A DNA stretch of 64,000 nt from Halobacteriovoraceae bacterium. GTDB taxonomy: Bacteria; Bdellovibrionota; Bacteriovoracia; Bacteriovoracales; Bacteriovoracaceae. Made by a program: the position numbers and the translations under genes. Location of the stretch: NCBI GenBank assembly GCA_020635115.1, contig JACKAK010000010.1, forward strand, positions 62,001 through 126,000, given 5' to 3'. Positions 30,982-39,555 of the stretch are shown piece by piece (positions within the stretch are counted from its first letter, which is position 1; every line of letters starts with the position of its first letter). Below the pieces are notes generated by a model. That model was not told the origin of the DNA. It made no database searches and worked only from the letters and a program-made list of their open reading frames with translations.

Positions 30982-31055
30982 GGAAACTAATTATCCATAG
31001 ATGTTTCCCAACCGATAATAAAAAAAAATCTACCGCTCTAAAGGTTAAAGTCGGT
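30982..31055 (+). other. possible right end / omega-RNA remnant of the TnpB element
   Basis: Right after the TnpB remnant are two small stem-loops: GGAAAC (30982-30987) with GTTTCC (31003-31008), and ACCG (31032-31035) with CGGT (31052-31055). In IS200/IS605 elements the guide RNA overlaps the end of tnpB and runs to the right end. The position fits, but I cannot match a known consensus. Confidence 0.2.
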
Positions 31056-31066
31056 GAAAGCTAATT

Positions 31067-34000
31067 TTACTTTTTTTTTTCTACTTTTGAAGTAGTTAGG
31101 ATCAGTTCTACTATTTTGTGAACATTCATTTTAAGTAACTCATTTTTGTCATATCTTTCTGGCCAAAGTCTAGGGAGTTCATCAATCTGACCTCGTAGTA
31201 TGAGATCTTTATTGGCGGCCACTTCATCAACCTTAGATACTGGTGTAAAATGCGGAACGCTTTGCAAGATTTCAGGAGCTTCATTTATGAGTGACTTTAT
31301 GGCCAGAACAATATCTACAAAATGATCCAGTTCGGCCTTAGAAAAAGATTCTGTTGGCTCAATCATAAGTCCAAAGGCCTCTGGAAAAGCAACTGTGGGG
31401 GCGTGTAAACCAAAATCTAAAAACAACTTACCAACTCTAGCAATGGCCAAAGTCTTTGGTGTTCCGGCTTCTGCCATTTTTTTGAATTCTTGATCACTAA
31501 GCGTAATAATAAATTCATGCATCCTGGGATTATTTCCACAGTCACTTGGCAGGGTGATAAAAGAACCTTTAATCTTCGAATGTAAATATCTTGCACTAAG
31601 AACTGCAAATGCTGACATTTCTTTAATGCCTTCACTCCCCAGAGCTTTTAAATAAGTATAGGCCCTAATTTTATGAGCAAAATTCCCCATATGTCTATGA
31701 AAACTACCAATACTCTTAGGCGCCTTGTACACAGAAAACTTATCATTTTCCTTAGCAACTTGAATTCCCGGTATATAATCGACAAGCTTTTCACTAACAG
31801 CAACTATCGCATCTCCAGGGCCACCTCCACCATGTGGTATCGTCCATGTTTTATGCAAATTATTATGAACTGCATCGACACCCATTTCTGCAAGATTCAC
31901 CCAACCCGCAATCGCATTCATATTGGCGCCATCCATATATACGAGAGCATCGATAGAGTGAAGGATACCGGCCATTTGTTTAAAAGAAGTTTCAAATACT
32001 CCAGATGTATTTGGATTTGTAACCATGATTCCCATGATTCGCTTTCCATATTCTTGTACATAATTATTAATTTGATCAATATTCATCAAACCATTTTCAT
32101 CGGCCTCGACGGTTAATATACCTGAGATTGAGTCTTTTGTTTTCTTACTAATCAGTCCGGCCATTGTCGCTGTTGCTGGATTTGTGCCGTGAGCTGATCG
32201 GGGTATAAGAATCAAATCTCTTATTTCTCCCTTATCTCTATGATATGCCTGAAACATTTTTATCCCAACCAGTTCTCCTTGTGCTCCAGCAACTGGTTGT
32301 GTTACTACTGCGGCCAAACCAGTCATACTCTTAAACATTTCTTGTGTTTCATAAAGAATATGCAAACATCCTTGAGCATCTTCTTCTGGCACATCAGGGT
32401 GTATATCAGTAAAGCCACTTAAAGAAGCTGCATAATCATTTATATAGGGATTATACTTCATCGTACATGAACCGAGAGGGTAAATGGAATCATCCGGGCT
32501 GACATTGAGATGAGATAATTGCTGATAGTAATTTTTAAGCTCTTCGGGCCCATATTTCCTAAGACCTACCTTAGATTTTCTTAAAAGATTCGTTGGAATT
32601 TCTAAAATAGGTTCTGCTTGATTGTGTTTACCTCCACAAGAGAGAATAAAATCATGTAATTTCTCAACATCTTCATCTGATTGCCAATCAGAAAATGAAA
32701 CAAGTATCGCATTTTCATCTCCAACCTGATTTGTTAAATTCACTCCAATATGTAAATCTTCCAAAGATGCCTTTTTGATGAGGTCATTTGCTTGAATATT
32801 TTTAAATTTGATTGCTACTTCATTGTAAAAAGTAGAGGTCGGATAGAGAAGTTCGACTTCTGTTAAACCAGAAATTAATTGTGCAAAATCAACGGCCCTT
32901 TTTCTCCCAAGTAAATGAGCTTGTGACATACCTTCATCGCCTCTTTGTAGTAAGGCCGCTCCTGCAATAGTGGCCACAAAGGATTGATTTGAACAGATAT
33001 TTGAAGTTGCTTTCTCTCTTCTAATGTGTTGTTCACGTGTTGAGAGAACCATTGCTAGACACTCTTTACCATCTCTATCAACGGCCCTTCCTACATATCT
33101 ACCTGCAGTTGATCTGATAGATATTTTGTCTTTTTCATTATAGCGGATACCAAAAATTCCTAGACCAGGCCCTCCAAAATTAGGCCCTAAACAAAGATGT
33201 TGTCCTTCTCCCACTATGATATCTGCACCTTGGGCAGAAGTCCCAAATTCACTTGGTGGAATAAGACCGCTTTGGCCTAAAAGCATTGGATCAAATATGG
33301 CGACTGATTTTATAGATTTTTCAAAACATAAATCAGTAATCTCGTGGATATCTTCAAGTATACCCATCGCATTGACTTGAGGAAAACAGATACAAGAATA
33401 TTCATTCTCTTTATTTTCAATTTTTTTCTTTAAGCTTTCGATGTCAACTTTACCTTTTTTGCGGTCAAAGGGAATCAACTCTATCGTGGTGTCTGTCTCA
33501 ATTGCTTGAGTCATTAAAACTTCAATATCTGATTTGTAAATAGATTCAAAAACGAGTGCCTTGTTTCCACTTTTCTTTAGACGATTAGCAGTTTGAATTG
33601 CTTCAAATAAACATGTAGATCTATCGTACAATGAAGCATTGATGGCCTCAAAACCAGTTAATTTTGACAGAACACTAGAATATATCCACAAGCTATTTAA
33701 TGTACCTTGGGATCTTTCAGGTTGATATGGAGTATATGCGGTAGTTAGTCCTCTTAAGCTACAAACAAAAGGAACAATTTCAGGAACCTTATATTGCTGC
33801 AATCCATGTCCTAAAAAGGAAGCTTTAATATTATTTTTTCGAGAGAGATCTTCCATATGTTTTACAAGGTCGTTGTATTCAATTTTGTCTGTAATGTGAG
33901 GGGTTTTTGAGAAAATAATATTATCATCAATGTGTTTGTAGAGTTGTTCATAAGAGGTTAGTTTGATTTCCTCAAGCATTAATCGTTTTTCTTCTTTTGA

Positions 34001-34072
34001 AGCGATAATAAAGTTTTGAGCAAGTTCTCTTTTGAGTTCTTGGGGATTATAGGGTAGTGAACTTTTAGTCAT
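31067..34072 (-). CDS. gcvP: glycine dehydrogenase (decarboxylating), PA and PB halves in one chain
   Basis: The P-protein of the glycine cleavage system decarboxylates glycine with PLP and passes the aminomethyl group to GcvH. The first part (about 1-480) is GcvPA-like (LGHGLQQYKVPEIVPF, TAYTPYQPERSQG). The second (about 495-1001) is GcvPB-like (LRKYGPEELKNYY, YPLGSCTMKYNP, HGTNPATATMAG) with the PLP lysine at 741 in NLHKTWTIPHGGGGPG. These wordings match the two-subunit enzyme of Gram-positives and archaea more than the E. coli single chain, so this looks like a fused PA-PB. gcvT, gcvH and lpd are not in the window, and the upstream gap is too short for a glycine riboswitch. Confidence 0.93.
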   Translation of the reverse strand: MTKSSLPYNPQELKRELAQNFIIASKEEKRLMLEEIKLTSYEQLYKHIDDNIIFSKTPHITDKIEYNDLVKHMEDLSRKNNIKASFLGHGLQQYKVPEIVPFVCSLRGLTTAYTPYQPERSQGTLNSLWIYSSVLSKLTGFEAINASLYDRSTCLFEAIQTANRLKKSGNKALVFESIYKSDIEVLMTQAIETDTTIELIPFDRKKGKVDIESLKKKIENKENEYSCICFPQVNAMGILEDIHEITDLCFEKSIKSVAIFDPMLLGQSGLIPPSEFGTSAQGADIIVGEGQHLCLGPNFGGPGLGIFGIRYNEKDKISIRSTAGRYVGRAVDRDGKECLAMVLSTREQHIRREKATSNICSNQSFVATIAGAALLQRGDEGMSQAHLLGRKRAVDFAQLISGLTEVELLYPTSTFYNEVAIKFKNIQANDLIKKASLEDLHIGVNLTNQVGDENAILVSFSDWQSDEDVEKLHDFILSCGGKHNQAEPILEIPTNLLRKSKVGLRKYGPEELKNYYQQLSHLNVSPDDSIYPLGSCTMKYNPYINDYAASLSGFTDIHPDVPEEDAQGCLHILYETQEMFKSMTGLAAVVTQPVAGAQGELVGIKMFQAYHRDKGEIRDLILIPRSAHGTNPATATMAGLISKKTKDSISGILTVEADENGLMNIDQINNYVQEYGKRIMGIMVTNPNTSGVFETSFKQMAGILHSIDALVYMDGANMNAIAGWVNLAEMGVDAVHNNLHKTWTIPHGGGGPGDAIVAVSEKLVDYIPGIQVAKENDKFSVYKAPKSIGSFHRHMGNFAHKIRAYTYLKALGSEGIKEMSAFAVLSARYLHSKIKGSFITLPSDCGNNPRMHEFIITLSDQEFKKMAEAGTPKTLAIARVGKLFLDFGLHAPTVAFPEAFGLMIEPTESFSKAELDHFVDIVLAIKSLINEAPEILQSVPHFTPVSKVDEVAANKDLILRGQIDELPRLWPERYDKNELLKMNVHKIVELILTTSKVEKKK

Positions 34073-34113
34073 ATGTTATTAACCTTTGATAAATATAGGA
34101 GAGCTAAAATACA

Positions 34114-34863
34114 ATGAAGGATTTAGATTATAAAGGAGATTTTATTTACGTAGATTCTGATATTGATCTTCCAATTCATCTTCGCTTATTATTTGAATCT
34201 GAGAACATATATAAAATAGGGCCAACTGCTGCAGAGCTTTCAAAAAGTCGTTTTTACTTCAAATTCAGCAAGTATCTGAGTCTTTTTGACAACGTGATGA
34301 AAAAAGAGATTTTTTTTGATTTGAATAAAGAATATTTTCTTAGGTCAAATAAAAAAGGATCTTTACCGTTCGGTCCTTTGGGAAGGGCCGTCGGAAAGGA
34401 TAAGGATGTTCATCTCATTGATGCGACTTGTGGAACAGGTAAAGACATGATTCTTTTTCTATCCATGGGCGTGAAAAAAATTTCAGCATACGAAAGGTCT
34501 CCTTGGGTCTACCCATTGCTTTTAGATTCAACTAAAAACTTGTTTAAAGAATTTCCTATTTTAGAAGATTCGATATCCTTAAATTTTGGAATGCCTGGTA
34601 ATATTTCTGCTGATATCATTTACTACGATCCCATGTATCCCACAAAAAATAAGTCGGCCTTATCAAGAAAAGAAATGGAATTTTTTAAAACAATTATTGG
34701 TAGTGATAGTGATAGCAAGGAAGAGTTAGAAAGGTTACGAAATTTCGATGTGAAAAGAGTCATCGTGAAAAGACCAATTAAGGCGAAGGACTTGTTAAAT
34801 AAACCTCATTTCTCTGTAAAAGGTACTACAACTCGCTATGATATTTATTTAAAAAATAAGTAA
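34114..34863 (+). CDS. rsmJ: 16S rRNA (guanine-1516-N2) methyltransferase, RsmJ-like
   Basis: A 249-residue SAM methyltransferase. HLIDATCGTGKDMILFLSMG corresponds to motif I of RsmJ, YERSPWVYPLL to its post-I acidic turn, and YYDPMYPTKNKSALSRKEM to the RsmJ catalytic signature (DPMFP..KSAL.KKEM). VKRVIVKRP near the C-terminus also matches. RsmJ modifies G1516 of the small ribosomal subunit. GGAG precedes the ATG. It diverges from gcvP, the two starts being 41 bases apart. Confidence 0.88.
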   Translation: MKDLDYKGDFIYVDSDIDLPIHLRLLFESENIYKIGPTAAELSKSRFYFKFSKYLSLFDNVMKKEIFFDLNKEYFLRSNKKGSLPFGPLGRAVGKDKDVHLIDATCGTGKDMILFLSMGVKKISAYERSPWVYPLLLDSTKNLFKEFPILEDSISLNFGMPGNISADIIYYDPMYPTKNKSALSRKEMEFFKTIIGSDSDSKEELERLRNFDVKRVIVKRPIKAKDLLNKPHFSVKGTTTRYDIYLKNK

Positions 34864-34971
34864 GAAAGAGTAAGAAAAACTCCTAACAGTATCTTCAATT
34901 AGATGTAAGAAAATGTGAGGTGTATTCAAAAAAAAACTTCTATATAGTTTTCTCCAACACTGGAGAGACAT

Positions 34972-35415
34972 ATGGAATTGATTACTCATTTGTATGGTAA
35001 AGAAACCGAAGACGTTGTAGTTAATGTAACACCTTTTTTTATGGAAGAAAGATCCAATCCCAGGCTTGGAATTTATTTTTTTGCCTACAAAGTAAGTATA
35101 ACAAACTTAGGAAATCAAAATGTAAAAGTCCTAGGCAGAACATGGAAAATTCGCGATGGTAAAGGACAAGAAGAAATCGTGAAAGGTCAAGGAGTTGTCG
35201 GCAAGTTTCCAAATATTTCACCAGGTTCTACTTTTGAATATACATCTTTTTGTCCACTTGAAACTCCCTCTGGTAATATGAGAGGGGAATTTCATCTCGA
35301 AAGTGAAGACTCAAAAAAATTTGATGCCGACATCCCATTGTTTTTTCTTAGAACTCCTTTTGACAATATAACAAAATCTATTGACGGAGAAGTTGGCCAG
35401 TACGCAGCCCTTTAA
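34972..35415 (+). CDS. apaG: ApaG domain protein
   Basis: A 147-residue protein matching ApaG/DUF525, an immunoglobulin-like all-beta fold of unclear role. Signature parts are YFFAYKVSITNLGNQNVKVLGRTWKI, the GQGVVGKFPNISPGSTFEYTS stretch with the ligand-binding glycine pattern, and the final FFLRTP. It has about 15 extra C-terminal residues. GGAGAG precedes the start. It lies between rsmJ and a small unknown gene on the same strand. Confidence 0.93.
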   Translation: MELITHLYGKETEDVVVNVTPFFMEERSNPRLGIYFFAYKVSITNLGNQNVKVLGRTWKIRDGKGQEEIVKGQGVVGKFPNISPGSTFEYTSFCPLETPSGNMRGEFHLESEDSKKFDADIPLFFLRTPFDNITKSIDGEVGQYAAL

Positions 35416-35462
35416 AGTAAAACCTATTTGACTCAACCCACTTTAAATGAGATTAGATCATT

Positions 35463-35756
35463 ATGAAAAAAGATGATATCAGTTTAAGTGCAGAGTTAGA
35501 TGGAAAAGTTATCTATTTAACTATTGAACATGATCCTACCTATTTATCTCCTGCAGATCAAACAGTAGATAAAAATACGAAACGGGCAATCAAAAAAGGA
35601 AAAGTTTCCTTTTACAATATTCTCATTTCTGTGAACGATAATTTCAACCAGTACTACCTTCCTTCTCAAATTTTTGCTTCAGATGAAAAGATATTAATGA
35701 GAGAGCTTAGTGAGCTCATTAACGAAGAAGACTTTCTTAAACGAATAAACAAGTAA
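35463..35756 (+). CDS. small hypothetical protein
   Basis: A 97-residue, charged, probably soluble protein with alternating beta-like stretches (VIYLTIEHDPTYLS, KVSFYNILISVND) and a helical C-terminus. No family recognised and no signal peptide. No clear ribosome site precedes the ATG. It lies 48 bases after apaG and 78 before the PfkB kinase, on the same strand, so it may share their transcript. Confidence 0.6.
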   Translation: MKKDDISLSAELDGKVIYLTIEHDPTYLSPADQTVDKNTKRAIKKGKVSFYNILISVNDNFNQYYLPSQIFASDEKILMRELSELINEEDFLKRINK

Positions 35757-35833
35757 TTTAATAGACAGTGAAGCTATTCATACTTTTAATATTGAGTTAT
35801 ACTCCTTAGCAATAATTTAAAAGGGAAAACATA

Positions 35834-36829
35834 ATGGGCAAAAAATATCACGTATATGGAATAGGCAATGCGCTATTAGATATGGAATTCGAAGTTGATG
35901 AATCCTTCTTGAAAAAGTCTAATATTGAAAAAGGTCTTATGACTCTCGTTGATGAGAAGAGGCAAAATGAACTATTAGATGAAATTGAAGGAATAAAACA
36001 CAAAAGGAGTTGTGGAGGTTCAGCTGCAAATACAATGATCGCAATAGCACAACTTGGTGGTAAGGCCTTTTATTCATGTCGTGTTGCAAATGATGAGCAA
36101 GGCGAATATTACATGAAGGATTTGCTATCAAATGGTCTAAAGTCAAATCTTGTCTCAACTGTAAGACCAGAAGGGCATACTGGTAAATGTCTCGTCTTTA
36201 TTACTCCTGATGCAGATAGGACTATGAACTCACATCTGGGTGTTTCTGAAGGTCTATCTACAATGGAACTTATTGATGATGAATTAATAAGCTCCGAATA
36301 TGTTTATATCGAGGGTTATTTAGTTACTTCTAATACTGGAAGAGAGGCCGCAATCAAGGCCAGAGAATTAGCAGAGGCCCATGGAGTTAAAACAGCACTA
36401 ACTTTTTCAGATCCAGGTATGGTGGAGTATTTTAGAGATGGTTTAAATCAAATGCTTGGAGAAGGAGTAGATCTCCTTTTTTGTAATGAATATGAGGCCT
36501 TAAGCTACACAGGAGCTAAGGATGTGCAGTCAGCAGCAGAATCTTTAAAATCTATTGCAAAGAAGTTTGCTATAACCACTGGCCCAAAAGGGGCACTTGT
36601 CTACGATGGACAAAGTTTTCATCAAATTAAAGGTATAAATGTAAAGGCCGTTGATACAAATGGCGCCGGTGATTTATTTGCAGGATGTTTTCTTTATGCA
36701 ATAACTCATGGTTATGATTTTAGTCAGGCAGGTAAATTGGCCTGCGAAGCATCTAGTAAATTAGTGACTCAATTTGGAGCGAGATTAGTTGCTGATCAAT
36801 TGAAAACAATTTTAAAAAACGCATTATAA
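35834..36829 (+). CDS. PfkB-family carbohydrate/nucleoside kinase (adenosine kinase-like)
   Basis: A 331-residue ribokinase-fold kinase. The N-terminal part has GIGNALLDMEFEV and CGGSAANTMIAIAQLGG, the C-terminal PfkB signature is DTNGAGDLFAGCFLY with the catalytic Asp, and TTGPKGALVYDG forms the nucleotide site. The overall wording (ADRTMNSHLGVSE, VYIEGYLV) is that of the bacterial adenosine-kinase-like PfkB branch. Phosphorylation of adenosine or a related nucleoside is therefore likely but not proven. AAAAGGG precedes the ATG. asnS follows 13 bases later. Confidence 0.85.
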   Translation: MGKKYHVYGIGNALLDMEFEVDESFLKKSNIEKGLMTLVDEKRQNELLDEIEGIKHKRSCGGSAANTMIAIAQLGGKAFYSCRVANDEQGEYYMKDLLSNGLKSNLVSTVRPEGHTGKCLVFITPDADRTMNSHLGVSEGLSTMELIDDELISSEYVYIEGYLVTSNTGREAAIKARELAEAHGVKTALTFSDPGMVEYFRDGLNQMLGEGVDLLFCNEYEALSYTGAKDVQSAAESLKSIAKKFAITTGPKGALVYDGQSFHQIKGINVKAVDTNGAGDLFAGCFLYAITHGYDFSQAGKLACEASSKLVTQFGARLVADQLKTILKNAL

Positions 36830-36842
36830 TTTAGAGGATTTT

Positions 36843-38237
36843 ATGGCCTACGAGAAAAGAGTTTTAATTTCACAAATTGATAATGGAAATTTTCTAGATA
36901 AAACAATTACTATTGGCGGATGGATTAGAAGTGTTAGGAATTCTAAAAAATTTAGCTTTATCGTTATAAACGATGGATCATCACAAGAGAGTTTGCAAAT
37001 TGTGGCCGATGCAACCATCGAGTCTTACGATGTTGTTAAAAGTCTTTTAACAGGTGCCTCAGTTCTTATAACAGGAAAAATTGTTTCTTCTGGAGGACAT
37101 GGACAAAAATTTGAAATGCATGCAAGTCAAGTGAAGCTAATTGGAGAGGCCAACGAAGAGTATCCCTTGCAAAAGAAAAAAACCTCACTTGAGTTTTTAA
37201 GAGAAAATGCTCATTTAAGACCTAGAACAAATACTTTTGGTGCTGTATTCAGAGTTAGAAGTACCTTGGCCTTTGCTACACATGAATTTTTTCAGAACCG
37301 CGGACTCTACTATATTAATACTCCTATAATTACTGCCTCTGACTGTGAAGGGGCCGGTGAATTATTTAAAGTCACAACCCTTGATTTTGAAAAACTACCA
37401 AAAAATGACAAAAATAAGGTAAATTTTGAACAAGATTATTTCGGAAAAGAAGCAAACCTAACGGTTTCTGGCCAACTTGAGGCCGAATGTTTTGCTCTCT
37501 CCATGGGAGGAGTCTATACTTTTGGGCCAACCTTTAGAGCTGAAAACTCTAATACCCAAAGACATCTCTCTGAATTCTGGATGATTGAGCCAGAACTGGC
37601 ATTTGCAGATTTAGAAGATGTGGCAGACCTTGCAAGTGATTATCTGAAGTATCTTATTGAATCGGCCATGGAAAAGTGCCCACAAGAATTAGAATTCTTA
37701 CAAAATACATACAAGAATGATCTTATAGAAACACTAAATCATGTTAAAAGTTCTGATTTTATCAAAGTCTCCTATACTGAGGCCATTGATATACTCGAAA
37801 AAAGCGGAAAGAAGTTTGAATTTTCTCCAAAATGGGGAGTTGATTTACAAACTGAGCACGAAAGATATCTCACCGAGGAACACTATAAATTACCAGTGAT
37901 TGTGACAGACTATCCAAAAGATATAAAGGCCTTTTATATGAAACTCAATGATGATGGAAAAACTGTTCGGGCCATGGATATCTTAGTTCCTGGAGTTGGT
38001 GAAATCATTGGAGGTTCTCAAAGAGAATGCAATTTAGGCAAATTGAAAAATAGAATGGAAGAAATGAATATAAATCCTCAAGATATTTGGTGGTATCTAG
38101 ATTTACGACGTTTTGGTTCCGTGCCACATGCTGGATTTGGATTGGGATTTGAAAGGGCCGTGATGTATATTACTGGTATGTCAAATATCAGAGATGTCAT
38201 TCCTTTCTACCGAACACCAAAAAATGTAGATTTTTAA
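36843..38237 (+). CDS. asnS: asparaginyl-tRNA synthetase
   Basis: AsnRS charges tRNA-Asn in the cytoplasm. The 464-residue class IIb enzyme has the OB-fold anticodon domain (about 1-115, with GGWIRSVRNSKKFSFIVINDGS), motif 2 (FGPTFRAENSNTQRHLSEFWMIEPE) and motif 3 (GFGLGFERAVMYITGMSNIRDVIPFYR). SQRECNLGKL is typical of AsnRS rather than AspRS. AGAGGA precedes the ATG. The stop overlaps the stop of the convergent kinase gene. Confidence 0.97.
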   Translation: MAYEKRVLISQIDNGNFLDKTITIGGWIRSVRNSKKFSFIVINDGSSQESLQIVADATIESYDVVKSLLTGASVLITGKIVSSGGHGQKFEMHASQVKLIGEANEEYPLQKKKTSLEFLRENAHLRPRTNTFGAVFRVRSTLAFATHEFFQNRGLYYINTPIITASDCEGAGELFKVTTLDFEKLPKNDKNKVNFEQDYFGKEANLTVSGQLEAECFALSMGGVYTFGPTFRAENSNTQRHLSEFWMIEPELAFADLEDVADLASDYLKYLIESAMEKCPQELEFLQNTYKNDLIETLNHVKSSDFIKVSYTEAIDILEKSGKKFEFSPKWGVDLQTEHERYLTEEHYKLPVIVTDYPKDIKAFYMKLNDDGKTVRAMDILVPGVGEIIGGSQRECNLGKLKNRMEEMNINPQDIWWYLDLRRFGSVPHAGFGLGFERAVMYITGMSNIRDVIPFYRTPKNVDF

Positions 38238-39340
38238 ATATTTTGAGATTTTTTTAATTTGATGATGAACTCACTCCAATGATCATCTGGGAATTCCTCA
38301 ATATCATGTGAGTGGGCCTCAATCTGGCCACCGTAAGATTCAATAAATGTTTTTACAAGTGGAAGTCCGTATCCTGTACCCTTTTCTCCGTCAGTTCCTG
38401 GCCGGCTGGTAGTAGTGTTAGGGTCAAATAATTTATCAACTAAATCTTTTGGCATTCCTATTCCACTATCTCTTAATTTAAAAATAATATGATCATTCTC
38501 TTCATATATTGAAAAAGAAATCGTTCCATTTTTTTCTGTAAACTTAATTGCATTTGTAAAAAGATTAGCGAAAACTTGGTTTGTAATACTTGATTTTTCA
38601 CAAAGAAATTCAAGATCTAGGTTTTCACATACGACCTGATAATTTATATTTTTTTCTTGAAAGCGAGATTTAATCAAAAAATCAAGATCATTTAAGAGAG
38701 TTGAAACTTTTAATGGTGTTAAGACTATGTGTTTTTTATTATCATCTATAGATAATCGCTCTCTAGTATAGGCGAGAATTTCTTCGATTTTTTGATGTGA
38801 TCTACCTAAACTTTTAAAAAGATGCTGAACTTTTTCATCTGGATTAACTATGGTTTGAGTTAATATTCTGTGAAAACCTTTGGCTATTGATAGTGGGTTG
38901 ACAATATCATGGCAAAGAACTCTGAGAAACGTATTTTTTTCTTGATCCATTTGCTCAATTTTTTTAGTTTTTTGGATTGAATCTAAAATATTACGAACCC
39001 TAATATTGAGTACTAATCCTGAGACAGTATCTTTACTTAGAAAATCAGTAACGCCTTCTCTGAAGGCCTCTTGGAGCATGTCTTCTCCATCATGAGAAGT
39101 GCAAATTATCATGGGGATATTTTTTGTATTTTCAAGTGAGCGAATTTTTTTGAGAAGTTCAATCCCATTTGTCTTAGGCATTTCTAAATCTGAGAGTATT
39201 AAATCAGGAGGATCAGTTGTAATCGCTTCAAAGGCCTCGTCTGGATTTATAAATGTTTTGGTTTCATAATCACTAAGTAGGTGAGTGAAGAGTTTCAGAA
39301 AAACAAGTGTATCGTCTACTATATATATTTTTTCTTTCAT
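38234..39340 (-). CDS. response regulator receiver - histidine kinase hybrid
   Basis: A 368-residue cytoplasmic signalling protein. An N-terminal receiver domain (about 1-120) has the acidic IVDDT, phospho-acceptor Asp51 in LILSDLEMP and Lys in LSKD. A short coiled linker leads to a HisKA domain with His144 in LCHDIVNP, then a HATPase with the N box NAIKF, G1 RDSGIGMP and G2 GTGYGLPLVKTF. There is no membrane segment, so it must take input through its receiver from another kinase. I use the ATG at 39340 (MKEKIYIVDD); an ATG five codons earlier is possible. No partner regulator gene is adjacent. Confidence 0.9.
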   Translation of the reverse strand: MKEKIYIVDDTLVFLKLFTHLLSDYETKTFINPDEAFEAITTDPPDLILSDLEMPKTNGIELLKKIRSLENTKNIPMIICTSHDGEDMLQEAFREGVTDFLSKDTVSGLVLNIRVRNILDSIQKTKKIEQMDQEKNTFLRVLCHDIVNPLSIAKGFHRILTQTIVNPDEKVQHLFKSLGRSHQKIEEILAYTRERLSIDDNKKHIVLTPLKVSTLLNDLDFLIKSRFQEKNINYQVVCENLDLEFLCEKSSITNQVFANLFTNAIKFTEKNGTISFSIYEENDHIIFKLRDSGIGMPKDLVDKLFDPNTTTSRPGTDGEKGTGYGLPLVKTFIESYGGQIEAHSHDIEEFPDDHWSEFIIKLKKSQNI

Positions 39341-39555
39341 TATTATATATTGCACTAGGGACAGAAAAAAATATAGTAGTTTTTAGATTTTTTCTAGGAT
39401 CAGCACTTTTTTTGTGAAAATCGAAGCTTTAGGTAGGATTGGGCCTTGTTAGATATTTGATTGAATTAATTTCAATTTGAAGAATATTATAAATTTATCC
39501 CATGCTTATCTGGCATATTCAATTTGTAGACAAAATAGGACCCAAAAGAAAGATA

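Noticed and set aside
31673..32116. 147-codon open frame antisense to gcvP
   Set aside because: Antisense to conserved GcvP sequence with no own ribosome site or recognisable protein.
34073..34113. Glycine riboswitch upstream of gcvP
   Set aside because: Only 41 bases separate gcvP and rsmJ, too short for the riboswitch.
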